A stretch of DNA of 64,000 bases from Chryseobacterium sp. Bi04 (GCF_918698085.1 NZ_CAKKLP010000001.1:248001-312000), one strand, 5' to 3'. Numbered from the stretch's first letter, positions 41,187-50,121 are shown. The notes: generated by a model from the sequence alone, not told the origin. Translations and numbers: made by a program.

Positions 41187-42557
41187 ATGAAGAAATTAGA
41201 AACATATCAGAATTTTTACTTCGTTGGGATCGGAGGGATCGGAATGAGTGCTCTCGCACGCTATTTCCATGCATCCGGTAAAAAGGTACTGGGATATGAT
41301 AAAACCAATACCAAACTTACTCAGAATCTGATGAATGAAGGTATTGATATTGTTTTTGAAGACCTTACTGATGAACGAATAACCACCCTTAAAAAAGAAG
41401 ATACACTGGTTATCTATACTCCGGCTATTAAAACACTTGGAATTTTGGATTATTTCAACCAAAATCAGTTTGAAGTATTGAAACGGGCTAAAGTTTTGGG
41501 GTTGATTACAGAAAATACAGATTGTATTGCAGTAGCAGGCACACACGGAAAGACCACAACATCTACCCTTGTGGCACATTTGTGCAAAGAAGCAGATCTG
41601 CCTTTCTCATGCTTTTTAGGAGGAATTTCTGAAAATTTTAAATCCAACTTCCTGTACAATGGCTCTACCTATTCTGTAGTAGAAGCCGATGAATATGACA
41701 GAAGCTTCCTGAACCTGTCTCCGGACTGGGCCGTAGTAACCTCTACAGATGCAGACCATCTGGATATTTATGGAGATAAAAGCCATATTGAAGAAGGCTT
41801 CAGACAGTTTGCAGCATTGGTTCCCGAAGATAAAAAACTCTTTGTAAGAAAAGGGATAGAAATCGGCAGAGGACATCAGACTTATGCTGTGAATGAACCT
41901 GCTGATTATTATTCAGACAACCTGCGTATGGATCATGATAAGATCTATTTTGATTTTCATACCCCAACAGAAACAGTAAAAGATTTCGTCTGGGAAATCC
42001 CGGGCATCCATAATGTGGAAAATGCTACTGTAGCATTGGCTATTCTTCACAATTTGGGCGCAGATTTTGATACGCTGAAAAAGGCAATTGCCAATTTTAA
42101 AGGAATTAAGAGAAGATATACCAAACATTTTTATCAAAACGGCAAAATATATATTGATGATTATGCCCACCACCCTACAGAAACAAATGCTGTAATAAGC
42201 TCTATCAGAACATTTTACCCTGATAAAAAGCTATTGGTTGTCTTCCAGCCGCACCTGTTCAGCAGAACAAGAGATTTTGCAGACGGATTTGCGGAAAGCC
42301 TGAGCCAGGCAGATGAATTGATTTTGCTGGATATTTATCCTGCAAGAGAACTTCAGGAAAACTTTGAAGGTGTCACGTCAAACTGGCTGCTGGAAAAAGT
42401 ACATTTAGAAAAGAAAGAAGTATCGGCCTTATCCGCTGCTTTTGAAAAAATAAAAGAAAAGGATTTTGATATCCTTCTTACAGTAGGCGCAGGAAATATT
42501 GATACCCTGTATGACCCTATCTGTGAGTGGTTGTCCTCTGTACAAAGTACAATGTAA
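41187..42557 (+). CDS. murC: UDP-N-acetylmuramate:L-alanine ligase MurC
   Basis: MurC starts the stem peptide by adding L-Ala to UDP-MurNAc. The 456-residue Mur ligase has YFVGIGGIGMSALARYF at the N-terminus, AGTHGKTTTSTLVAH for ATP, EADEYDRSFLNLSPD, and IDDYAHHPTE. The last codons (LSSVQSTM) overlap the 24-base inverted repeat that follows, so the repeat has probably rewritten the C-terminus. Confidence 0.96.
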   Translation: MKKLETYQNFYFVGIGGIGMSALARYFHASGKKVLGYDKTNTKLTQNLMNEGIDIVFEDLTDERITTLKKEDTLVIYTPAIKTLGILDYFNQNQFEVLKRAKVLGLITENTDCIAVAGTHGKTTTSTLVAHLCKEADLPFSCFLGGISENFKSNFLYNGSTYSVVEADEYDRSFLNLSPDWAVVTSTDADHLDIYGDKSHIEEGFRQFAALVPEDKKLFVRKGIEIGRGHQTYAVNEPADYYSDNLRMDHDKIYFDFHTPTETVKDFVWEIPGIHNVENATVALAILHNLGADFDTLKKAIANFKGIKRRYTKHFYQNGKIYIDDYAHHPTETNAVISSIRTFYPDKKLLVVFQPHLFSRTRDFADGFAESLSQADELILLDIYPARELQENFEGVTSNWLLEKVHLEKKEVSALSAAFEKIKEKDFDILLTVGAGNIDTLYDPICEWLSSVQSTM

Positions 42558-42635
42558 AAAGTATAATGTATAGAATTATTGGTAAAGAGATTAGTAAATA
42601 AAATACGTAAGTACATTGTACTTTTTACATTGTAC
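42547..42635 (+). repeat. 24-base inverted repeat, murC-ftsQ spacer
   Basis: Arms 42547-42570 (begins GTACAATGTAAAAAGTA) and 42612-42635 are complementary with one mismatch over 24 bases, separated by 41 bases. Each arm is itself built on TACATTGTAC-like units. Related pieces lie before murD (~37382-37392), before ftsW (38744-38769) and before yqeY. Confidence 0.7.
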
Positions 42636-42642
42636 ATAAAAT

Positions 42643-43614
42643 ATGAAAAATAAGTACAGAATATTAAAAATTGTTGTCACCGTAATCATCCTTGGGTTGT
42701 TACTGAGTTTCTCATTGAAGAGATTCGGAAATCAGCAGATTACCGACAGTAAAATTTCTGTAAAAATGAGTGAAAAAACTCCGGTTTACTTTGTTGACGA
42801 AAAAGATATCCGGGAGATTGTAAAAAAAGAAAACCCATCGGGAAAGGTAGGTGAACTTAATATTCCTTCACTGGAAAAAAAGATCAATGCTCTGCCAGCC
42901 GTAGACAGCGCCAATGTTTATTTAAACTTAAATGGGAAGCTTAATCTGGATATCAAGCAGAGAGTTCCTGTCTTCAGGCTAAATAAAGATGGAAAAGACT
43001 TTTATGTAGATGAAAAAGGAATCGAGTTTCCTATTTCAAGAACCTATTCTCATCCCTGCATGCTGGTAACAGGTAATATTCAGCCCGATGAATATGAAAA
43101 ACTGGCAGAGCTGGTGGAAAAAATTGATAAAGATGATTTCAGTAAGAAGTATTTTATTGGAATTTCAAAATATAAGGACAGCTATAATCTCCTGACAAGT
43201 GAGGGGAATTATAGAGTGGAAATTGGTGATTTAGATAATATAGATTTTAAAGTAAAAGGATTTAAAACTTTTGTGGAAAAATACCTGGTATATCAGGACC
43301 CTCAAAAATACAGCATGGTTTCTGTAAAATACCAGAACCAGATTGTGACCACTTTAAATCCTTATTTCAAAGAAAACGACAGTCTTCTGAAAGCAGGAAA
43401 ACTTGAACTGGCAAAAGCACCGTCGCTAACGGCTATCGCTAAAAAAACGGACGCTAAACCCAAAATAGCTGAACTAAAAAAAACAAGCTCAACAAAACCA
43501 AAGGAAAGCACAAAACCTAAAACACAGGCAAAAGAAAAGAAAAAAACAGAGAAAAAAACACAGGCTCCGGTACCGTCCAAGCCTAAGCCCAAATCAAAGG
43601 TGAAAATAGAATAA
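42643..43614 (+). CDS. Cell division protein FtsQ-like
   Basis: The 323-residue bitopic protein has a membrane helix (~8-26, VVTVIILGLLLSFSL), then a POTRA/FtsQ-type periplasmic domain (VYFVDEKDIREIV, LNIPSLEKKINALPAVDSANVYLNLNG, DFYVDEKGIEFP). The place before ftsA makes it FtsQ. The last ~60 residues form a Lys/Pro/Thr-rich tail (KKTSSTKPKESTKPKTQ...) that is very basic and probably disordered. Confidence 0.85.
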   Translation: MKNKYRILKIVVTVIILGLLLSFSLKRFGNQQITDSKISVKMSEKTPVYFVDEKDIREIVKKENPSGKVGELNIPSLEKKINALPAVDSANVYLNLNGKLNLDIKQRVPVFRLNKDGKDFYVDEKGIEFPISRTYSHPCMLVTGNIQPDEYEKLAELVEKIDKDDFSKKYFIGISKYKDSYNLLTSEGNYRVEIGDLDNIDFKVKGFKTFVEKYLVYQDPQKYSMVSVKYQNQIVTTLNPYFKENDSLLKAGKLELAKAPSLTAIAKKTDAKPKIAELKKTSSTKPKESTKPKTQAKEKKKTEKKTQAPVPSKPKPKSKVKIE

Positions 43615-43615
43615 A

Positions 43616-43660
43616 AGTCCCCCAAAAGACATTTTAACACAAAATAGGAGATATCCTATA
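43616..43660 (+). repeat. Dispersed repeat, copy 2 (ftsQ-ftsA spacer)
   Basis: Contains AGTCCC, GACATTTTAACACAAAATAG and ATCCT in the same order as 34103-34147. The first hairpin is decayed (AGTCCCCCAAAAGAC); the second, TAGGA/TCCTA, is intact. It fills the whole ftsQ-ftsA spacer. Confidence 0.6.
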
Positions 43661-43696
43661 ATGGAAAAAAGTAGAAAAAATCAAATCGATATAAAA

Positions 43697-45082
43697 ATGG
43701 AAAATCAAGAGTATTCAGTAGGTCTGGACATCGGAACAACAAAGATTGTTGCGATTGTCGGAAGACGGAATGCACATGGGAAAATAGAAGTTCTCGGTGT
43801 AGGAAAAGCTAAAAGTCTTGGTGTTCATAAAGGAATTGTGAATAATATTTCACAAACCATTAATTCAATCAAGGCTGCAGTATCCGAAGCACAATCCAGT
43901 GCAGGGGTGCCTATCCGTAAAGTAACGGTAGGTATTGCAGGAAAACACATACGTTCTCTGCAGCACTCCGATTATATTATGCGTGAACATCCGGATAAAT
44001 TTATTACAGATGATGACATTGAAGCATTAAAAGATCAGGTCAAGAAGCTGGTAATGCTTCCTGGAGAAGAAATAATCCATGTACTTCCTCAAGAATATAA
44101 AGTGGATTCCGAAGGTGAAATTCAGGAACCTGTCGGTATGCACGGAAAACGTTTAGAAGCGAACTTCCATGTTGTAGTAGGTCAGATGGGAAGCATCCGA
44201 AATATTGCAAGATGCGTCCGTGAAGCCGGGCTGGAAATGGAAGCCCTTACTTTGGAGCCACTAGCATCGTCAGAAGCTGTTCTTACCAAAGAAGAAAAAG
44301 AAGCTGGTGTAGCCATTGTTGACATTGGTGGTGGTACTACCGATATTGCTATTTTTAAAGATAATATCATTCGCCATACATGTGTTATTCCTTACGGAGG
44401 CGGAATTATTACAGAAGATATCAAAGAAGGCTGTTCAATTATTGAAAAACATGCAGAACAACTGAAAGTAAAATTCGGTTCGGCTGTTCCCGAATTGGAA
44501 AAAGACAGTACTTTTGTAACTATTCCCGGGCTTCACGGAAGACCGGATAAAGAAATTTCTTTAAAAACTTTGGCACAGATTATCAATGCAAGAGTGGAAG
44601 AAGTCCTGGAAATGGTAAACACAGAGCTGAAGGCTTATGGTGCTTTTGAACAAAAGAAAAAGCTGATTGCCGGAATTGTTCTTACAGGTGGTGGTTCCAA
44701 TTTGAAACACCTTCGTCAGCTTGCCAATTATACCACAGGTTTCGACAGCAGAATCGGTTTTGCCAATGAATATATTGCGAACGATAAAAATCAGTATCTG
44801 AAAGGCCCTGAATTTGCTACTTCTATCGGGTTATTGATGGAAAGTTTAAAAATCAGGGATAAAAAACAGACCGCTGACGAAATGGAAGAAGTTGCCCATG
44901 AACAGCCTCAGGCTGAAAAAGCAGCTCCCCAGGCAGAAACTGTTCAACAGGTTCAGCCTCAGGCAGCAAGCATTCAGGAGCAGGCTGTAGCCAACGAACA
45001 GCGGGAAAACAGAAGGGCAAAACTGACTTTTGGACAGTCGCTTATGGAAAAAGTAAAAAAATTCTTTGAAGAAGTAGAATAA
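43697..45082 (+). CDS. ftsA: Cell division protein FtsA
   Basis: FtsA is the actin-like protein that anchors FtsZ to the membrane and recruits later division proteins. The 461-residue product has phosphate 1 YSVGLDIGTTKIVAIVG, the SHS2-type 1C region, phosphate 2 AIVDIGGGTTDIAIF and adenosine motif VLTGGGSNLKHL. A Glu/Gln/Ala-rich linker leads to a C-terminal amphipathic membrane-targeting helix (GQSLMEKVKKFFEEVE). An in-frame ATG at 43661 would add 12 basic residues; I prefer MENQEYSVGLDIG because family members start near there. Confidence 0.94.
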   Translation: MENQEYSVGLDIGTTKIVAIVGRRNAHGKIEVLGVGKAKSLGVHKGIVNNISQTINSIKAAVSEAQSSAGVPIRKVTVGIAGKHIRSLQHSDYIMREHPDKFITDDDIEALKDQVKKLVMLPGEEIIHVLPQEYKVDSEGEIQEPVGMHGKRLEANFHVVVGQMGSIRNIARCVREAGLEMEALTLEPLASSEAVLTKEEKEAGVAIVDIGGGTTDIAIFKDNIIRHTCVIPYGGGIITEDIKEGCSIIEKHAEQLKVKFGSAVPELEKDSTFVTIPGLHGRPDKEISLKTLAQIINARVEEVLEMVNTELKAYGAFEQKKKLIAGIVLTGGGSNLKHLRQLANYTTGFDSRIGFANEYIANDKNQYLKGPEFATSIGLLMESLKIRDKKQTADEMEEVAHEQPQAEKAAPQAETVQQVQPQAASIQEQAVANEQRENRRAKLTFGQSLMEKVKKFFEEVE

Positions 45083-45087
45083 GTTAT

Positions 45088-45145
45088 CAATGATAGATGA
45101 TAATGATAAATGATTTATCAACCATCACTCATCATTCATCAATTG
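45088..45145 (+). repeat. Imperfect inverted repeat in the ftsA-ftsZ spacer
   Basis: CAATGATAGATGATAATGAT (45088-45107) is roughly complementary to the sequence at 45124-45145, which ends TTCATCAATTG. It is built of short GATGA-like units and different from the other dcw repeats. Confidence 0.45.
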
Positions 45146-45159
45146 TAAAAAAAATAGTT

Positions 45160-47073
45160 ATGGAAAATATAGGTACACAAGGATTTTCATTTGATTTACC
45201 AAAAGGAAATTCATCGATCATAAAAGTAATCGGTGTAGGAGGCGGAGGAAACAACGCCCTGAAACACATGTACGAAAAAGGAATTCACGGGGTAGATTTC
45301 GTGGTCTGTAATACGGATGCTCAAACTCTAGATAATAACCCTGTTGCTAATAAAGTTCAGCTAGGAACTACCATTACAGAAGGTCTCGGAGCCGGTGCTG
45401 ACCCTGAGGTTGGAGAAAAGTCTGCAATAGAAAGTATTGAAGACATCAAAGCAGCTATGGGACAGAACACTAAAATGGTGTTTATTACTGCCGGAATGGG
45501 CGGTGGTACAGGTACCGGGGCAGCTCCTGTCATTGCTAAAGTAGCAAAAGATATGGGGATTCTTACGGTAGGTATCGTTACGGTTCCTTTTAGCTTTGAA
45601 GGAAAAAGAAGGCTGGACCAGGCTGAAAACGGTCTTGACAAATTAAAAAATAACGTTGACTCATTAATTGTGATCAACAATGATAAACTAAGACAGCAGT
45701 TCGGAAACCTTGGATTCAAACAGGGGTTCTCAAAAGCTGATGAAGTGTTAGCCAATGCCGCAAAAGGAATGGCAGAAGTTATTACCGGTTATTTTGATGT
45801 AAACATTGACTTTAGAGATGCTAAATCAGTGCTTCAAAACTCCGGTACGGCTCTTATGTCTACGGGTACAGCTTCAGGTGAAAACAAAGCTGAAGAAGCG
45901 GTAAGAAAAGCCCTTGATTCTCCGTTATTAAATGACAATAAGATTACCGGTGCCAAAAATGTATTATTGCTGATCAGAAGTGGTGCAGAAGAAGTTACCA
46001 TGGATGAAATAGGAATCATTATGGACCATATCCAGAAAGAAGCCGGAAACACAGCTGATATCATCTTTGGGGTGGGTGCTGACGAAGAATTAGGCGATGC
46101 TGTAAGTGTTCTTGTGATTGCTACAGGGTTTTCTAATGACAACAAGAAATTTGCAGGTCCTACAGAAAAGATCAGAATCAGTCTTAATGACAATTATGAA
46201 TCTCAAAAATCTTCTCCTTTTAAAACAAGAGAAGAAAGAGAATCTGCTCCAGAAGCGTCTCATGATTTCAGCAGAAAAAATCTTTTTAGATTAGATGATG
46301 AAGACCATGATACTCCACAGTTCGGGGCTACATCTATTGAAAAAAAAATGATTATTGAAGAAGAGGAAATTAAAACAGAGATAAAATTTACTGACAGACA
46401 GCAAGAAACGCTGAACACTCCTGAGCAAAACTGGAGAAATGAAGAGGAAAATGATCAGGATGGCTTCAGCTTATTTTCAATTGATGACGAGAATGAAGAT
46501 CCAAACGATTTGGAAATCCAGTCTTTCTCTTTTGATTTTGAAAATAAAAAAGAAGAGCCTCAGTCTGGAAGTACGTTTAACAATTCTTTTTCAGAGGAAA
46601 AACCTGTTGAGTTCAATTTCTTTGTCAATGAATCCAACAGAACGGAGCCGAAGACAGATTTTGGACAGCCTAAAGCGGAATTTAACGCACCTGCCAGTGC
46701 TGTAGCTGAGCCTGCACAGAAAATTGAAACGTTCTTCCAGAAAGAAGAAACCAAAGCAGAAACAAAGCCTGCATTTGAAAGCAAGGCAGAAATTGAAACT
46801 CCAAAATCTGAAGAATCAGAATTCACTTTCGTGAATAAAGCTGTAGATCAGGAAAGAGTTTTTGAAAGAAGAAATAAATTAAAAGAATTCAATTCCCGTT
46901 ATCAAAGTTTTGACAGCACCAGTGAATTTGAATCTATTCCAGCTTTCAAAAGAAAAAATATTTCTATTGACGGAACCAATGCATCAGACCAGAATATCAA
47001 TACATACCTGTCTGATAACAATGGCTCTATGCAGATTAAAGAAAACAGGTTTTTAAATAAAGACGTAGACTAA
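45160..47073 (+). CDS. ftsZ: Cell division protein FtsZ
   Basis: FtsZ is the tubulin-like GTPase of the division ring. The 637-residue product has GVGGGGNNALKHM, the T4 loop GGGTGTGAAPVIA, and FRDAKSVLQNSGTALMSTG. The GTPase core ends around residue 325. A very long, mostly acidic linker (~330-600, with FDFENKKEEPQSGS and repeated AETKPAFESKAE-like pieces) and a short conserved tail follow. The start at MENIGTQGFSFDLPKG is preferred; upstream frame codons lie inside the spacer repeat. Confidence 0.97.
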   Translation: MENIGTQGFSFDLPKGNSSIIKVIGVGGGGNNALKHMYEKGIHGVDFVVCNTDAQTLDNNPVANKVQLGTTITEGLGAGADPEVGEKSAIESIEDIKAAMGQNTKMVFITAGMGGGTGTGAAPVIAKVAKDMGILTVGIVTVPFSFEGKRRLDQAENGLDKLKNNVDSLIVINNDKLRQQFGNLGFKQGFSKADEVLANAAKGMAEVITGYFDVNIDFRDAKSVLQNSGTALMSTGTASGENKAEEAVRKALDSPLLNDNKITGAKNVLLLIRSGAEEVTMDEIGIIMDHIQKEAGNTADIIFGVGADEELGDAVSVLVIATGFSNDNKKFAGPTEKIRISLNDNYESQKSSPFKTREERESAPEASHDFSRKNLFRLDDEDHDTPQFGATSIEKKMIIEEEEIKTEIKFTDRQQETLNTPEQNWRNEEENDQDGFSLFSIDDENEDPNDLEIQSFSFDFENKKEEPQSGSTFNNSFSEEKPVEFNFFVNESNRTEPKTDFGQPKAEFNAPASAVAEPAQKIETFFQKEETKAETKPAFESKAEIETPKSEESEFTFVNKAVDQERVFERRNKLKEFNSRYQSFDSTSEFESIPAFKRKNISIDGTNASDQNINTYLSDNNGSMQIKENRFLNKDVD

Positions 47074-47098
47074 ATAATATAACAATATAGAAGTGTAC

Positions 47099-47147
47099 CA
47101 ATGTAACAATCTTTACCGCTATCAATTATTGGTAAACTGTTACATTG
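47099..47147 (+). repeat. Inverted repeat in the ftsZ-yqeY spacer
   Basis: CAATGTAACAATCTTTACC (47099-47117) and GGTAAACTGTTACATTG (47131-47147) form an imperfect stem around 13 bases. The ATGTAAC/GTTACAT core resembles the murC-ftsQ repeat. Confidence 0.5.
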
Positions 47148-47169
47148 ATACATTGTTAAATTTGAAACC

Positions 47170-47616
47170 ATGAGTTTAGAAAATATAATTAGCGAAGCTA
47201 TAAAAACAGCTATGAGAGAGAAAGACAGAGTCGCTTTGGATTCTCTCCGTGCTGTAAAATCTCAAATTCTTCTTCTGAAAACTGAAGCCAGAGGTGCTGA
47301 AGTTTCTGCAGAACAGGAAATTGCGATTCTTCAGAGAATGATCAAACAGCGTAAAGATTCTTTTGAACAGTTTACTGCTCAGAACAGACAGGATCTGGCA
47401 GAAGTAGAGGAAGCACAGATGAAGGTCATAGAGAAATTTTTACCTAAACAACTTTCTCCTGAAGAATTAGAAGCAGAAATTAAAACTATTATTTCTGAAA
47501 CCGGAGCCGAGTCTATTAAGGATTTAGGAAAGGTAATGGGAACTGCTTCAAAAGCATTAGCCGGAAAATCTGACGGAAAAAGTATTTCCGAGATGGTTAA
47601 AAAGCTTCTTTCATAA
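47170..47616 (+). CDS. GatB/YqeY domain protein
   Basis: The 148-residue helical protein has LENIISEAIKTAMREKDRVALDSLRAVKSQILLLKTE and KFLPKQLSPEELEAEIKTIISETGA, typical of YqeY, which resembles the tail domain of GatB amidotransferase and may contact tRNA. A role in charging or quality control is only presumed. It lies directly after ftsZ, a common order in flavobacteria. Confidence 0.93.
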   Translation: MSLENIISEAIKTAMREKDRVALDSLRAVKSQILLLKTEARGAEVSAEQEIAILQRMIKQRKDSFEQFTAQNRQDLAEVEEAQMKVIEKFLPKQLSPEELEAEIKTIISETGAESIKDLGKVMGTASKALAGKSDGKSISEMVKKLLS

Positions 47617-47709
47617 CGGGATCGGTTTCGGGTTTCGGTTTATCCCGATCTCGCAAACGTTTTCTCACAACTAAAGGATATTCAACCTTTGCATATCGAT
47701 TTGATTAAA

Positions 47710-47745
47710 GAATCCCGGGACTGTAAAGTCCCGGGATTCATTTTT
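47710..47745 (+). terminator. Intrinsic terminator of the dcw operon
   Basis: GAATCCCGGGACT and AGTCCCGGGATTC form a perfect 13-pair stem with a GTAA loop, followed by five T. It ends the operon that starts at mraZ. Confidence 0.85.
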
Positions 47746-47806
47746 GGATATTTAAGTTTATTATTCAGTTCAAATTAAACTGAAAAAAAGAATATTTAAC
47801 TGCGGT

Positions 47807-47863
47807 TTATGCCGAGTTAAATAATTTGTTAGCCTGAGGGAAAGCTGCAATTGTTTTTTTCAT
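47807..47863 (-). CDS. Possible 18-residue peptide
   Basis: A minus-strand frame encodes MKKTIAAFPQANKLFNSA, beginning like a small exported or leader peptide. A perfect -7 box, TAAATTTG, lies on the same strand about 25-35 bases upstream. No Bacteroidota -33 box and no terminator were found. It may be a coincidence; I know no family for it. Confidence 0.25.
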   Translation of the reverse strand: MKKTIAAFPQANKLFNSA

Positions 47864-48006
47864 GGTCGTTTGTTTTTTCAGAATCATTTCAAATTTAATA
47901 AATATATTTTATTATTCCTATTTTAAATTCAATTATTTTTAAATATTGTTAAAATATTAATATTACATTAATTTTATATGACTAATCCAGCGATAGTTAT
48001 TATATA

Positions 48007-48037
48007 TTGATCAAACGTAAAGAATTGTTTAACTTTG
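48007..48037 (+). promoter_or_regulatory. Promoter of the bacilliredoxin gene
   Basis: TTG (48007-48009), a 20-base spacer and TAACTTTG (48030-48037) make one of the two best two-element Bacteroidota promoters in the window, 22 bases before the ATG at 48059. Confidence 0.7.
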
Positions 48038-48058
48038 TAGCGATAAAAAACAAAATAT

Positions 48059-48469
48059 ATGTATCCAACAGATTTAGTAATGCCTATGAAGGCTGAACTT
48101 ACAGATAAAGGTTTCCAGGATTTAACTTCTCCTTCTCAAGTAGAAGAAGCTTTAAAGCAATCGGGAACTACACTATTGGTAATCAATTCAGTATGTGGAT
48201 GTGCTGCAGGAGCAGCAAGACCTGGCGTGGTATACTCTTTGACAGGAGATAAAAAGCCCGACCACTTAACAACTGTTTTTGCGGGATTTGATACTGAAGC
48301 TGTAGCAGAAGCAAGAAAACACCTTGCTCCGTTTCCTCCAAGCTCTCCTTGTGTTGCTCTTTTCAAAGACGGAGAATTAGTTCATATGCTGGAAAGACAC
48401 CACATCGAAGGGAACCCTGCAGGGGCTATTGCCGCTAACCTTCAGGCTGCTTATGATGAGTATTGCTAA
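48059..48469 (+). CDS. Bacilliredoxin, BrxA/BrxB (YphP/YqiW) family
   Basis: The 136-residue thioredoxin-fold protein carries the CGC active site (Cys46-Gly-Cys48) in NSVCGCAAG, with AGFDTEAVAEAR and PPSSPCVALFKDGELV, as in YphP/YqiW. In Firmicutes these remove bacillithiol from proteins, and many Bacteroidota are known to make bacillithiol; that link is from general knowledge, not this sequence. The gene has its own promoter and terminator. Confidence 0.94.
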   Translation: MYPTDLVMPMKAELTDKGFQDLTSPSQVEEALKQSGTTLLVINSVCGCAAGAARPGVVYSLTGDKKPDHLTTVFAGFDTEAVAEARKHLAPFPPSSPCVALFKDGELVHMLERHHIEGNPAGAIAANLQAAYDEYC

Positions 48470-48490
48470 GAAACAAATAAGCTAAAAAGC

Positions 48491-48521
48491 AAACCGTTAC
48501 AAAATATGTAACGGTTTTTTT
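48491..48521 (+). terminator. Intrinsic terminator after the bacilliredoxin gene
   Basis: AAACCGTTACA pairs with TGTAACGGTTT, followed by a run of T. Confidence 0.85.
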
Positions 48522-48562
48522 ATTTAACATCATAAAAAATTCTCTGAAAAATCAAATATTAT

Positions 48563-48570
48563 TATATTTG
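48563..48570 (+). promoter_or_regulatory. -7 box of the GH3-family gene
   Basis: TATATTTG is a perfect -7 box five bases before the ATG at 48576, pointing to a leaderless or nearly leaderless mRNA. Confidence 0.5.
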
Positions 48571-48575
48571 TTGGA

Positions 48576-50090
48576 ATGGCAACCAAGGCACTTTTTAATA
48601 CTGTAGTCAACTGGTTTATCCGTCAAAGGATAGATCAGATACAAAATTTCATGGATCATCCCATTGAAACACAGAAGGGCATATTATTTTCCCAACTGTT
48701 TCATGCAGAAGATACGGAATACGGTAAACTACATGGATTCAATTCTATTTCGAGTTATCAGGACTTTAAGAATAAAGTTCCGATTGTCACCTACGAAGAT
48801 TTTGAACCTTATATTGAAAAAGCAAGACAGGGATATAAAGACGTAAGCTGGCCAGGCCTTATTAAACATTTTGCCAAGTCCTCAGGAACCACCAACGCCA
48901 AGAGTAAATTTATTCCTATTTCAGCGGAAAGTCTTGAGTACTGCCATATGAAAGCAGGAAAAGATATGGTTTCTATTTACGCAAACAACCATCCTGAAAA
49001 CCAGCTTTTCACCAATAAAAACCTTCGTTTGGGGGGAAGCTCAGAGCTCTATGCTGATTTTAACACCAAGTTTGGGGATCTGTCTGCCATTCTTATTGAC
49101 AATCTTCCTTTTTGGGTTGAAATTACAACCACCCCAAGTAAGAAAGTTTCTCTGATGTCTGAATGGGAAAGTAAATTAAAAGCCATTACCTCAGAAGTGA
49201 AAAATGAAGATGTAGGCAGCATTCTTGGAGTACCGAGCTGGATGATGGTTCTTCTGCAGAGAGTATTGAAGGAAACGGAGGTCGGCAGTATCTCGGAACT
49301 ATGGCCTAATTTGGAGGTGTTTTTTCACGGCGGAATCAGTTTCAAGCCCTATCGGGAGCAATACCGCAATATCATCGGAAAAAACATCAATTACTACGAA
49401 ATTTACAATGCTTCTGAAGGCTTCTTTGGTATCCAGGACAGATCCGATAGTGATGAAATGCTTCTTATGCTTGATTATGGCATTTTTTATGAGTTTATTC
49501 CAATGGACCAATTCCATTTTTCCAATCCGAAAGTAGTGAACCTGGAAGATGTTGAAATTGGTAAAAACTATGCTATGGTGATTACAACCAATGGTGGATT
49601 ATGGAGATATTTGATTGGCGATACGGTAGTCTTCACTTCTGTTAATCCTTTCAGAATAAAAATAACGGGACGAACGAAACATTATATCAATGCGTTTGGC
49701 GAAGAACTGATGATTACGAATGTGGAATCTGCGCTTTCGAAGGCCTGTGAAGCTACAGGCGCTCAGGTTACCGATTTTACAGGCGCTCCTGTTTTCATGA
49801 AAGAAAATGAAAGCGGCGCTCATGAATGGATCTTTGAGTTCAGCCACTATCCCGATAACTTAGACCTGTTTATTGATGCTTTTGATCAGCATCTGAAGAC
49901 CATCAATTCGGATTATGAGGCTAAAAGATACAACAATATAACCCTGAAAAGACCGGTAGTTCACATTGCCAAGCACAACTTATTTTATCACTGGCTGGAA
50001 TCTAAAGGAAAGCTTGGAGGACAGAATAAAGTACCAAGACTGAGCAATGACAGAGAATATATAGATCCGTTACTGGAACTTAATAAGTAG
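48576..50090 (+). CDS. GH3 auxin-responsive-promoter family protein
   Basis: The 504-residue protein matches the GH3 family of acyl-adenylating enzymes, known from plants where they join amino acids to auxin or jasmonate. Visible blocks: KHFAKSSGTTNAKSKFIPIS (adenylate motif), YNASEGFFGIQD, GGLWRYLIGDTVVF, and KITGRTKHYINAFGEELMI. Bacterial members are frequent in Bacteroidota, but their substrates are not known to me. It stands alone between terminators. Confidence 0.92.
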   Translation: MATKALFNTVVNWFIRQRIDQIQNFMDHPIETQKGILFSQLFHAEDTEYGKLHGFNSISSYQDFKNKVPIVTYEDFEPYIEKARQGYKDVSWPGLIKHFAKSSGTTNAKSKFIPISAESLEYCHMKAGKDMVSIYANNHPENQLFTNKNLRLGGSSELYADFNTKFGDLSAILIDNLPFWVEITTTPSKKVSLMSEWESKLKAITSEVKNEDVGSILGVPSWMMVLLQRVLKETEVGSISELWPNLEVFFHGGISFKPYREQYRNIIGKNINYYEIYNASEGFFGIQDRSDSDEMLLMLDYGIFYEFIPMDQFHFSNPKVVNLEDVEIGKNYAMVITTNGGLWRYLIGDTVVFTSVNPFRIKITGRTKHYINAFGEELMITNVESALSKACEATGAQVTDFTGAPVFMKENESGAHEWIFEFSHYPDNLDLFIDAFDQHLKTINSDYEAKRYNNITLKRPVVHIAKHNLFYHWLESKGKLGGQNKVPRLSNDREYIDPLLELNK

Positions 50091-50121
50091 ATTTTTTTTC
50101 AGGACACAAGACTCAGCATAA

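Larger units (their letters stand above)
47617..48058 (+). other. 442-base spacer after the dcw cluster
   Basis: It holds a small hairpin (CGGGAT/ATCCCG, 47624-47651), the strong terminator at 47710-47745, an 18-codon minus-strand frame with a perfect -7 box (47807-47863), and the promoter of the bacilliredoxin gene (48007-48037). Otherwise only AT-rich sequence is seen. Confidence 0.6.

Noticed and set aside
41196..41579. 127-codon minus-strand frame rich in Cys
   Set aside because: Antisense to the murC ATP-binding region, whose codons are clearly those of the real gene.
30000..47620. Repeats in the dcw spacers as a CRISPR array or insertion sequences
   Set aside because: Copies are single, dissimilar in spacing, without regular spacers, and no transposase or cas gene is nearby; they fit dispersed palindromic repeats.
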